Made by a program: the position numbers and the translations under genes. From Actinomycetota bacterium (lineage in GTDB: Bacteria; Actinomycetota; Acidimicrobiia; Acidimicrobiales; MedAcidi-G1), in assembly GCA_014381945.1 (NCBI GenBank), contig JACNKQ010000075.1, forward strand, positions 110,630 to 151,855: a DNA stretch of 41,226 bases. Reading direction: 5' to 3'. The notes beneath the pieces were generated by a model that did no database searches, was not told the origin of the DNA, and worked only from the letters and a program-made list of their open reading frames with translations. Below are positions 34,983-41,171 of this stretch, one piece after another. Position 1 is the first letter of the stretch. Every line of letters begins with the position of its first letter.

Positions 34983-35627
34983 TCAGCCGTTTCGCCTCTC
35001 GTCGAGCCGGGCGGCAAACGCGGCAGCCTCGGTCCGTCGCTGCATTCCCAGCCTGCGCAACAGGTTCGTGACGTAGTTCTTGATGGTCTTCTCGGCCAGG
35101 AACATCTGCTCGGCGATCTCACGGTTGGAGAGACCCTCCCCTATCAGGTCGAATACCCGTCGCTCCTGTTCCGGGAGCTCCCCGACCGTGGCCTCGCCGG
35201 ACTCGCGCAGCCGCCGGAGGGCAAGTCGTACCGTCGCCCGGTCGAGGAGCTGTCGTCCGGATGCCACGTGGCGGATCGCCTCAAGCAACTCACCTCCGAC
35301 CGCCTTTTTCAGAACATAGCCGGCAGCGCCGGCCAGGCTTGCCTCGACCAGCGCCTGGTCGTCCTCAAACGAGGTGAGCATCAGGCACCGCACATCCGGG
35401 TAGGCGGATCGGATGTCGCGGCAGACCTCGACCCCGGACCCCTCTCCGAGTCGGACATCGAGCACCGCCACGTCGGGTGACACCTCTTCGACTACCTCAA
35501 GGGTCCGCTGGGCGGTCGCAGCCTGACCGACGACCATCAGGTCGGGTTCGGCGCCGATGACCGCCACCAGGCCCTGCCGGACGATCTCGTGGTCGTCGAG
35601 AATGAACACCCGGATGCTGTCAGCCAT
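34983..35627 (-). CDS. DosR/DevR-like response regulator (NarL family)
   Basis: The product (214 aa) has a receiver domain with acidic pair D11-D12, phospho-acceptor Asp57 in VAVLDVRL, Thr/Ser in MLTSF and Lys in YVLKKAV. A LuxR-type helix-turn-helix fills residues 150-210: LSNREIAEQMFLAEKTIKNYV. From memory it closely resembles mycobacterial DosR, including LDVRL, the LTS-F/Y motif, and the recognition helix with the K..KN residues that contact the GGGAC half-sites. The start is ATG 35625-35627, six bases after TAGACC. It is downstream of, and on the same strand as, the AioA-like operon. I infer that it binds the palindromes at 39088 and 39117. Confidence 0.92.
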   Translation of the reverse strand: MADSIRVFILDDHEIVRQGLVAVIGAEPDLMVVGQAATAQRTLEVVEEVSPDVAVLDVRLGEGSGVEVCRDIRSAYPDVRCLMLTSFEDDQALVEASLAGAAGYVLKKAVGGELLEAIRHVASGRQLLDRATVRLALRRLRESGEATVGELPEQERRVFDLIGEGLSNREIAEQMFLAEKTIKNYVTNLLRRLGMQRRTEAAAFAARLDERRNG

Positions 35628-35633
35628 GACCGC

Positions 35634-35639
35634 GGTCTA
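35634..35639 (-). promoter_or_regulatory. -10 box of the DosR-like regulator gene
   Basis: TAGACC on the minus strand, six bases before the ATG. It could give the regulator its own leaderless transcript besides read-through from the AioA-like operon. Confidence 0.45.
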
Positions 35640-35664
35640 CCACATGGATCAGTCTGAATGCCCC

Positions 35665-35691
35665 GGTGAACACGGGTTCCAGGGGTTCACC
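35665..35691. other. Inverted repeat between the AioA-like operon and the regulator
   Basis: GGTGAAC at 35665-35671 pairs with GTTCACC at 35685-35691, with a 13-nt loop. It overlaps the stop codon of the 92-aa membrane protein and lies 26 bp before the regulator's -10 box. No U-run follows on either strand, so it could be a weak terminator or an attenuating hairpin. Confidence 0.4.
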
Positions 35692-35965
35692 CACCACGGC
35701 GTTCCCTGCGTGCCTCGTGGATGCCGTTCCCTGCGACCCCACCGACGAGGGCTGCCATCCAGAATGCGACCAGCACACCGACCGCTGCCGAGGACTCCCA
35801 GTCGTGTCCCGGGGCGAGGAGTCCGTACACCAGGCCGATCCCGACAGCCACGACCACGAAGCCGGCGAGTGCCGAGATCACCACCGTCCGGACCAGAGCG
35901 GACTCATCTTCGTCAAGGAACCTCGATTCGCTTCGGCTACTGGTCATGGTCTGTTGCATGGTCAT
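35687..35965 (-). CDS. Small two-helix membrane protein downstream of AioA-like gene
   Basis: The product (92 aa) has a hydrophilic, acidic N-terminus of about 25 residues, then two hydrophobic helices (VVISALAGFVVVAVGIGLVYGLL; VGVLVAFWMAALVGGVAGN) and a basic end (HEARRERRGG). I do not recognise the family. ATG 35963-35965 has GGAGGT about 10 nt upstream and overlaps the AioA-like reading frame by 29 bp; a later ATG at 35947 is possible. The overlap shows it is co-transcribed with the oxidoreductase and suggests a membrane or assembly role for that enzyme, which is inference. Confidence 0.7.
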   Translation of the reverse strand: MTMQQTMTSSRSESRFLDEDESALVRTVVISALAGFVVVAVGIGLVYGLLAPGHDWESSAAVGVLVAFWMAALVGGVAGNGIHEARRERRGG

Positions 35966-38456
35966 GGTCTGTCACACCTCCCGGTGCTCGGTTTCGACTG
36001 GCGAACGACATCCCCGCAACGGCTCCGGATACGCCCAGGCGCCGTAGACGCCCCCGCCCCAACTTGAACGGATAGCGAAGGCTCAACGGCTGGAGGCTCG
36101 TATCGGCTGGGGTCACGTTGTTGGCCGCCGAGCCGGGAAACAGGAAATAGGTGTAGGTGACGCCCCGAGGCACGATGTCGGTCGGATACACGACCGCCGT
36201 GAACCCTCCGGGACCTGTGCCACCGATCTGGTCGAGCACGTCATCGCACTCGACAGAGACGAGGTCGCCAGCCTCGAGTCCCCAGTCCAGCGCATCAGCC
36301 GGGTTCACCTCCAACGGGTTCATCGGCCAGCGCTCGGCCGCAAGGGGACGGCGGCTGAAGTCGGACAGGTTGTTCCAGAGGGCATTGACCCGTCCATTGA
36401 GAACCCAGACCTCTCCCTTGTCCGTACGTGGGGACAGAACCTCGTTTCGGTCCCGTACACGACTCCAGTCGGGCATCACGAAGTTCGCCTTTCCGGACCC
36501 GCTCTTGAAGCGAAGGTCCTCGTGGAGCCGCACGGTTTCGATGAGCTCACCGCCCTCGATCCGGAGTGGTGCCTGCAGACCTGTCGTGCCCAGGTCGCCC
36601 AGGAAGTCATGGGCCCGACGCCCCTGCGCCTGCGCCAACTCGACAAGAGCCGAGTAGTCCTTGCGGCTGCCGCTGGATCGCTTCGCCGATTCCTCGAACA
36701 CGGCGTTGCTGTCCGCCCAGTCGAACCCGTCGAAGCCCATCCGTTGACCGACCTCGGCAAAAATCTGCCAGTCGGGTCGAGACTCACCGGGGGCGTCCAT
36801 GAAGCCCTGATAGAGCCGCAGGCGACGTTCGGCGTTCGCCCGGGTGAAGTCCTCCTCACCCCAGGTGGCCGCCGGGAGGACGATGTCAGCGAACGCGGTG
36901 CTCTCGTTGGCGTAGATCTCCTGATGTACGAGCACCATGCCGCCGGCGTCCATACGGGCCGTCAACTGCGCCAGAGCTGTCGCCGGGTCCGTCGAGGTGA
37001 CCTGAGGACCCATGTGCGTCAACTCGTGGACGCGCCGTCGCAGGTTGCCGGTACCGGCCATGGCCGAGATCCAGTTGGTTCCGACCACCCACCGGAAGCG
37101 CGTATTGCCCTCCACCAACCAGCGCTCGGTGTCCATCTCCACCGGGTGCCCGTCGACTGAGTGCGGCGACTTGTCAAGGGGATAGGAAGCCGCCTTCTGC
37201 CCACCCCTCTGGTGCCCACCCATGCGGGACGTCGCCCGTCCCTCACGGCCGGATGCGCCGAGGACTATCCCCAGGTTCGCTATGGCAGCGGTGTTTTCGT
37301 AGTTGTGGGTCCAGTAGACGCCCTTTTCGAACAGCACCGATGTGAGCGGCTGCGGTCCCGCCCCTCCGCTGAGCAGTTCGGCTGCCTGCCGGATCTTCGA
37401 GGCCGGCACCCCGGACACCTTCTCGGCGCCCTCGGGCGTGAAGTCGGCATCGCTGCGCAGGTACCCGAGGAGCTCATCTCGCGTCCTGCCGTATTCGACC
37501 CGGCGCCACTTGGACTCGGCGTCGAGTTCGGCCCGTGTCGCCAGAGACTCCACGAACTCCCGGTCCTCCCATCCGTTTTCCAATATGAGCAGGACCAGGG
37601 CGTTGTAGAGGCAGGTGTCGGTTCCGGGACGCAACTGGAGGTGGAGACCTCCCCCCCGTTCGGCATAGTCCGCAGTGAAGGTGCGGCGCGGGTCGACATA
37701 GACGATCTTGGCGCCTCCAGCCACCTGCCAGTCCGTGAACCGAACCGACTTGGTCTCATAGGGGTCGGATCCGGCGATGAACAGGACCTCTGCGGCACGG
37801 TCGTCGACGAACGCTGCGGAGAAGGCATCGATCCCCGCATCGCTGAGACCCGGAACGTCGTCGCCCTCGGCCGGGGCATGGTGCGGCGAGTAGTTGGGGG
37901 TTCCGATGCTCGCCAGGGCCAGTTTCGTTGCGGCATAGGTGTTTTCGAGAAACTCGTACGAGTAGCACTTCATGCCCCAGGCGAGCTCGCCGTAGCGCTC
38001 GATGGTGGTGAGTGAGAGTCGGGCGACGAGATCCAGCGCTGTGTCCCATGGGATCGGCACCAGATTGCCGTTCACCCGGAGTTGCGGGGTCAACAGACGG
38101 TCTGCAGTCGGACCATCGACTCTGAAGAGCTTCTGTGCCAAAGCCCCACCGCGCACCGAGTGCGAACCGGCGACGTTGACGACATCCGCATCAGGGTCGG
38201 GCAGGACGACACAGTTCTGACGCTCGCCTCCGACTTCGACGACCGTATGCATGTTCTCCGAGATCCACCCACCTGCAAGTGGCCCGAGCGGGAGGTCGCG
38301 CCCCAGGGCGTTCTCGGCTGCGGTCATGCCTCCGCTGGTTCCGAGGGGCCACGTGTAGACCCGGTAACCGCAGGCAACCGGGCAGTACTCACAACAGGTG
38401 GTGTGCTCGACCGCTCCGACCGGAGGGATCGGGACAGTCGTCGTGGGGGTCGTCAT
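35937..38456 (-). CDS. aioA: AioA-family molybdopterin oxidoreductase (arsenite oxidase-like large subunit)
   Basis: Molybdenum enzyme of the DMSO reductase superfamily (839 aa). C22-x2-C25-x3-C29 followed by GYRVYTWP matches the N-terminal iron-sulfur motif of AioA; Ser100 in SHSVRGG stands where the fourth Cys would be, as in AioA's 3Fe-4S site. Further AioA-like blocks are ENALGRDLP, EKGVYWTHNYEN, SRMGGHQRGG and the C-terminal WPMNPLEVNPADA. By eye alignment to the Alcaligenes faecalis enzyme, arsenite-pocket residues H195, R419 and H423 correspond to H192, R411 and H415; E203 aligns with D200. No Tat signal is present, so it is probably exported with its Rieske partner, encoded 11 bp upstream. 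Arsenite, iodate (IdrA is in the same clade) or another oxyanion is possible. ATG has GAGAGG at 7 nt. Confidence 0.85.
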   Translation of the reverse strand: MTTPTTTVPIPPVGAVEHTTCCEYCPVACGYRVYTWPLGTSGGMTAAENALGRDLPLGPLAGGWISENMHTVVEVGGERQNCVVLPDPDADVVNVAGSHSVRGGALAQKLFRVDGPTADRLLTPQLRVNGNLVPIPWDTALDLVARLSLTTIERYGELAWGMKCYSYEFLENTYAATKLALASIGTPNYSPHHAPAEGDDVPGLSDAGIDAFSAAFVDDRAAEVLFIAGSDPYETKSVRFTDWQVAGGAKIVYVDPRRTFTADYAERGGGLHLQLRPGTDTCLYNALVLLILENGWEDREFVESLATRAELDAESKWRRVEYGRTRDELLGYLRSDADFTPEGAEKVSGVPASKIRQAAELLSGGAGPQPLTSVLFEKGVYWTHNYENTAAIANLGIVLGASGREGRATSRMGGHQRGGQKAASYPLDKSPHSVDGHPVEMDTERWLVEGNTRFRWVVGTNWISAMAGTGNLRRRVHELTHMGPQVTSTDPATALAQLTARMDAGGMVLVHQEIYANESTAFADIVLPAATWGEEDFTRANAERRLRLYQGFMDAPGESRPDWQIFAEVGQRMGFDGFDWADSNAVFEESAKRSSGSRKDYSALVELAQAQGRRAHDFLGDLGTTGLQAPLRIEGGELIETVRLHEDLRFKSGSGKANFVMPDWSRVRDRNEVLSPRTDKGEVWVLNGRVNALWNNLSDFSRRPLAAERWPMNPLEVNPADALDWGLEAGDLVSVECDDVLDQIGGTGPGGFTAVVYPTDIVPRGVTYTYFLFPGSAANNVTPADTSLQPLSLRYPFKLGRGRLRRLGVSGAVAGMSFASRNRAPGGVTDHDHATDHDQ

Positions 38457-38467
38457 GGTGGAACCTC

Positions 38468-39019
38468 TCAGGAGCTCTGGAGCAGTTCGACGCCGACGCC
38501 CTGAAGGTTGTCGGCGTACCCGTAGACATGGCGCCTTAGGCCGGTGGCGACGATCTCGTCGCCGTCGAGCCTCAGAAGGACCCTCGGCAACCTCTGTGTG
38601 GCCTGTCCGATCGCCGGCTGTCCGTCGTGGGCCAGATCGAACGACGTGAAATGGCAGGGACAGGGCCCGAGGACGCCCTCGTCACTTTGAAACTCGGTGA
38701 CCGGGCACCCCATATGGGTGCAAAGACTCGAAAAGGCCACGAGGTCTTCTTCGGGTCCGATGCCGTGCTCGGCCGGCATGCCCAGCCTTGCAAGGACGTT
38801 GGGTTGCCCGGGGGCGGGATACTCGAAGGTAGATGGTGTTCCGATCTCCAACTCCAGGTAGCTGCCGACGACGACCTCCGGGTATTGCAGGACAAGCGCA
38901 GTGACCTCACCGTCTTCGTCCCTGTCCCAGGACAGGCCGACCGGCAGGATCACACCTGCCGCAGCCGCAGCGCCACCTGCCGCACCCAGGAAAACGAACT
39001 CACGACGTGTCAGGGACAT
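38468..39019 (-). CDS. aioB: AioB-like Rieske iron-sulfur subunit with Tat signal
   Basis: The product (183 aa) starts with a twin-arginine signal (LTRREFVFLG then an Ala-rich hydrophobic core), so the folded complex is sent across the membrane. The 2Fe-2S site is CTHMGC and, after 15 residues, CPCH; the second Cys of each motif forms the usual disulfide. The tail QATQRLPRVLLRLDGDEIVATG and YGYADN is characteristic of AioB rather than of bc1 Rieske proteins. It receives electrons from the molybdenum subunit and passes them to a cytochrome or cupredoxin. ATG 39017-39019 follows GAAGG at 4 nt. First gene of the operon, divergent from the cupredoxin. Confidence 0.88.
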   Translation of the reverse strand: MSLTRREFVFLGAAGGAAAAAGVILPVGLSWDRDEDGEVTALVLQYPEVVVGSYLELEIGTPSTFEYPAPGQPNVLARLGMPAEHGIGPEEDLVAFSSLCTHMGCPVTEFQSDEGVLGPCPCHFTSFDLAHDGQPAIGQATQRLPRVLLRLDGDEIVATGLRRHVYGYADNLQGVGVELLQSS

Positions 39020-39058
39020 GATGCCTTCAATCCGATTGAGCCTTGCTGGACAGAGGCA

Positions 39059-39064
39059 ACCGTA
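39059..39064 (-). promoter_or_regulatory. -10 box of the AioB/AioA-like operon
   Basis: TACGGT on the minus strand, 39 nt before the ATG, leaving a leader that holds the ribosome site. The DosR-type palindrome at 39088-39101 begins 23 bp upstream of it. Confidence 0.5.
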
Positions 39065-39087
39065 GGAATGAACTGAGCGGGAGAGCA

Positions 39088-39101
39088 GGGCCTTAGGTCC
39101 C
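39088..39101. promoter_or_regulatory. DosR-type box 1 (operon-proximal)
   Basis: GGGCCTTAGGTCCC matches the mycobacterial DosR consensus core GGGACTWWAGTCCC at 11 of 14 positions and is nearly palindromic. It faces the -10 box of the Rieske gene across exactly 23 bp, covering the position of a -35 element. The centre lies 29 bp, about three helical turns, from box 2. Confidence 0.7.
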
Positions 39102-39116
39102 GTTGTGCACGGATCG

Positions 39117-39130
39117 GGGACCAAGGTCCC
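39117..39130. promoter_or_regulatory. DosR-type box 2 (cupredoxin-proximal)
   Basis: GGGACCAAGGTCCC has perfect inverted half-sites and matches the DosR core at 12 of 14 positions, with W allowed in the centre. It faces the TACGCT -10 box of the cupredoxin gene across exactly 23 bp, placing its centre near -43 for a leaderless start. This is the usual location of an activator box overlapping -35. Confidence 0.75.
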
Positions 39131-39153
39131 TTCGGGGCATCGGGTCGATTCCC

Positions 39154-39159
39154 TACGCT
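39154..39159 (+). promoter_or_regulatory. -10 box of the cupredoxin gene
   Basis: TACGCT, seven bases before the ATG, consistent with leaderless transcription. No -35 hexamer is recognisable; DosR box 2 occupies that region. Confidence 0.6.
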
Positions 39160-39166
39160 CCTTGGC

Positions 39167-39613
39167 ATGGGTAACCAAAATCGCGCAGCACAACGTCGTC
39201 GGGCCCGACATGGCAGCAGCCCGTTTGACTGGATGTTCGCCGCCGGAACCGGGGTGGTCGCGTTCGGCACGGTTCTGGTGGTGGGTCTGGCGATCCTCGT
39301 GTTCCTCAAAGCCGCTGGAACGGACGGTTCGAACGAACCCGGCCCCTTGACCGAGGGTGCGATCGTCGCCACCGAGTTCCGCTTCACGCCGGCGAGGGTC
39401 GAGTCCGGGACCGAGGTCGAGCTGGTCCTGCGCAACGAGGGTGCCGTCTACCACGACCTGGTCATCTCAGGCGTCGATGGCGTGCACCTCAAGGTCCTCC
39501 CCGGCGAGGAGGACCTTGTCGAGGTCACTCTCGAACCGGGCCGCTACACGTTCTACTGCACGATCCCGGGGCATCGGGACTCAGGAATGTCCGGCGAACT
39601 GGTGGTCGGGTGA
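39167..39613 (+). CDS. Membrane-anchored cupredoxin (type I copper protein)
   Basis: The product (148 aa) has a basic N-terminus and one hydrophobic helix at about residues 25-48 (GVVAFGTVLVVGLAILVFL), which anchors it with the copper domain outside. The plastocyanin-like domain supplies the four type I ligands: His in VYHDLVI, then Cys, His and Met in FYCTIPGHRDSGM. Divergent and apparently co-regulated with the AioB/AioA-like genes, it is a good candidate electron carrier between that complex and a terminal oxidase. Azurin or cytochrome c has this role for arsenite oxidases. Confidence 0.88.
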   Translation: MGNQNRAAQRRRARHGSSPFDWMFAAGTGVVAFGTVLVVGLAILVFLKAAGTDGSNEPGPLTEGAIVATEFRFTPARVESGTEVELVLRNEGAVYHDLVISGVDGVHLKVLPGEEDLVEVTLEPGRYTFYCTIPGHRDSGMSGELVVG

Positions 39614-39629
39614 GGTTGCACACGACCAA

Positions 39630-39657
39630 GTCGGGACCTTCTACCCTGTCCCCCGAC
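39630..39657. other. Inverted repeat after the cupredoxin gene
   Basis: GTCGGG (39630-39635) pairs with CCCGAC (39652-39657); the stem can extend through GTCGGGAC/GTCCCCCGAC with a two-base bulge. It starts 17 bp past the cupredoxin stop and may be a terminator, although no U-run follows. A -10-like TACCCT (39643-39648) lies inside. Confidence 0.45.
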
Positions 39658-39683
39658 TGTGTTCCCGGCCGATCCTCCAGTTG

Positions 39684-40154
39684 ATGAGACTGCGACGACG
39701 CCCTACGGACATCGAGCCACCTGAGTTCTCCACCGTGCACAGGCCGCGCGTGCTCGTCGAGGAACAGGACGGCGCCATCCGGTCCTCGTATGTGAACCTG
39801 CTCCGCGATGCCGGGTTCGAGGCGGTCGGCTGCGGGGGACCGGAGGACCAGGGGAGCGCCCGGTGCCCGCTGGTGATGGGCCAGGGATGCGACGCTGCCG
39901 AACGGGCCGACGTGATCTTCTTCTCGTTCCGCCTGGCAGACGAACGCAACCGGGACATCCTCAAGGCACTGAAGCGGCTGAACCCGAAGACACCGATCGT
40001 GGTCGAGTTGGCGAAGCCCCAGTCCTTCCGCTACCAGGATGTCCTGCGTGGCGTCCACCTCGCCTACGCACCGGTCACCGGCCATTCGCTCACCAAGGCG
40101 ATCCTCGACGCCTGGGAGGCGCCGAACCCGATTCTCGAGTCGCTACGCAAGTGA
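39684..40154 (+). CDS. Receiver-like protein without phospho-acceptor, with Cys motif
   Basis: The product (156 aa) folds by pattern as a CheY-like domain: RVLVEEQD strand with acidic residues, a central hydrophobic strand ADVIFFSFRL where the phospho-Asp should stand but is replaced (Phe/Ser), TPIVVEL, and a final helix. The conserved Lys is also missing. Between the first two strands lies C-x11-C-x7-C (GCGGP, RCPL, QGCD), which could bind a metal or be redox-active. I believe similar Cys-Pro proteins occur in other actinobacteria. The start is uncertain: ATG 39684 or GTG 39735. It is on the same strand as the cupredoxin, 70 bp downstream, with a possible terminator between. Confidence 0.7.
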   Translation: MRLRRRPTDIEPPEFSTVHRPRVLVEEQDGAIRSSYVNLLRDAGFEAVGCGGPEDQGSARCPLVMGQGCDAAERADVIFFSFRLADERNRDILKALKRLNPKTPIVVELAKPQSFRYQDVLRGVHLAYAPVTGHSLTKAILDAWEAPNPILESLRK

Positions 40155-40479
40155 CCTCGACCCGCTGCGCTGTACACGCACGAATCCACCCGGGCCGCGG
40201 CATGGCTTCGGGACAACCACCCGGACGGAAACCAGCCACCTCCGGTCCGGGTATGTCGACGCTCGGCAGGGGGCCAACTGCTCCCCCGCTGCCGGCCGCC
40301 CACCGGGTGTCGACCGCCGGGGCTCCGACGACCGGAGCGCGACCAACAACATCTGACCTCTCGATAGACATCGAGGGGTCAGGTGACCGCGTCCCTGAAC
40401 GCCGGTCGGTCGGAGCCCCGGCTCATTCGCATCCTCCTCGCTGAACCATCTCCAATCGGCGGGACCTGCGCTGCCCGGC
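40155..40479. other. Intergenic region without a supported gene
   Basis: These 325 bp separate the receiver-like gene from the end of the Met-rich membrane protein gene, which converge. Short frames cross it on both strands but none has a ribosome site, coding-like composition or recognisable motif. The only structure I see is the hairpin at 40353-40382. Confidence 0.6.
40353..40382. terminator. Perfect-length hairpin between convergent genes
   Basis: Arms CTGACCTCTCGAT (40353-40365) and ATCGAGGGGTCAG (40370-40382) pair over 13 bp with a single G-U-type mismatch and a four-base AGAC loop. It sits between two convergent genes, where a bidirectional terminator is expected. No T-run follows, so a large binding palindrome is an alternative. 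Confidence 0.55.
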
Positions 40480-40992
40480 TCAGGCCAAGGCCGTGTAGAC
40501 GAGCACGGAGACAAGGCCGTAGAGGGCATGGCCTACGACGATCCCCATCGGGGTCATGGCGCCCCATGCCCGTCCGAAGAAGCCCGGAGCCGTGATCAAC
40601 AGCACGCCACCCTCGTCCGTGACCGTGTCCCGGCCGGAGCGAATCCGGAGCCGGGGATGGATCCTGCCCATCATCGGAAGCACTACGGCACCGACCACCG
40701 CTCCGTGGATTGCGCCGATAGCGAGCCCTGCCGACCAGGTGTCGATGTCGAGTGCTGCGTACCGGAGCGCGTAGATCGCCCCGAACGCCGCAGTGCCCAT
40801 CATCAGGTAGTGGCCGAGCAGGCCGATCTGAACCGCCCGTTGCCGGTCGCCGGTGAACATCGAACCCAGAACCAGCGGCATCGCCGGCATCCGGGTCATC
40901 CCCGCCATCCGGGCCATGGCCATCATCGACGACATGGCGACGGTCGCCACGAAGCCGCTGACCAGGGCCCCTCCAAGATCGAACTCAACCAT
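40480..40992 (-). CDS. Methionine-rich integral membrane protein (DUF6789-like)
   Basis: The product (170 aa) has about four to five hydrophobic helices. The first is unusually rich in Met (VAMSSMMAMARMAGMTRMPAM), followed by LGSMFTGDRQ, GHYLMMGTAAFG, AIHGAVVGAVVLPMMGRIHPR and a final HALYGL helix. Met and His at helix ends could bind copper. I think it matches a family of unknown function seen near respiratory genes (DUF6789-like), with low certainty. ATG 40990-40992 has a strong AGGAGG 6 nt upstream. Its closeness to the cupredoxin suggests a copper or membrane-redox link, which is inference. Confidence 0.75.
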   Translation of the reverse strand: MVEFDLGGALVSGFVATVAMSSMMAMARMAGMTRMPAMPLVLGSMFTGDRQRAVQIGLLGHYLMMGTAAFGAIYALRYAALDIDTWSAGLAIGAIHGAVVGAVVLPMMGRIHPRLRIRSGRDTVTDEGGVLLITAPGFFGRAWGAMTPMGIVVGHALYGLVSVLVYTALA

Positions 40993-41157
40993 GGTGATCC
41001 TCCTGTTGCGGCAATCGAATGTGTCTGTGGGGCCGCAGTTGCGAATGGAACCCCTGTCACGTGCCGCGCATTCCGACAATCGATCGGGAAACGGCGCCTA
41101 CGCGATCCGGGAATACGGGCGGCGCCCCGCGGGTTCCCCACGGTGTGCCCATGTCGC

Positions 41158-41163
41158 TAGGTT
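41158..41163 (+). promoter_or_regulatory. -10 box of the last gene
   Basis: TAGGTT, eight bases before the GTG at 41172, fitting the leaderless pattern of the window. Confidence 0.4.
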
Positions 41164-41171
41164 CGCCTGCC

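Noticed and set aside
35937-38456. Iodate reductase (IdrA) assignment
   Set aside because: IdrA is in the same clade, but its usual di-heme peroxidase partners are absent and I cannot separate the two by eye. Kept as an alternative only.
39633-39646. Third DosR-type box (GGGACCTTCTACCC)
   Set aside because: Only one half-site is good (10 of 14 positions overall), and it overlaps a -10-like sequence and a probable terminator stem, unlike boxes 1 and 2.
40993-41171. DosR-type site upstream of the Met-rich membrane protein (GGGG...CCCC elements)
   Set aside because: G- and C-runs are present but spaced too far apart, and no 14-bp core fits the consensus.
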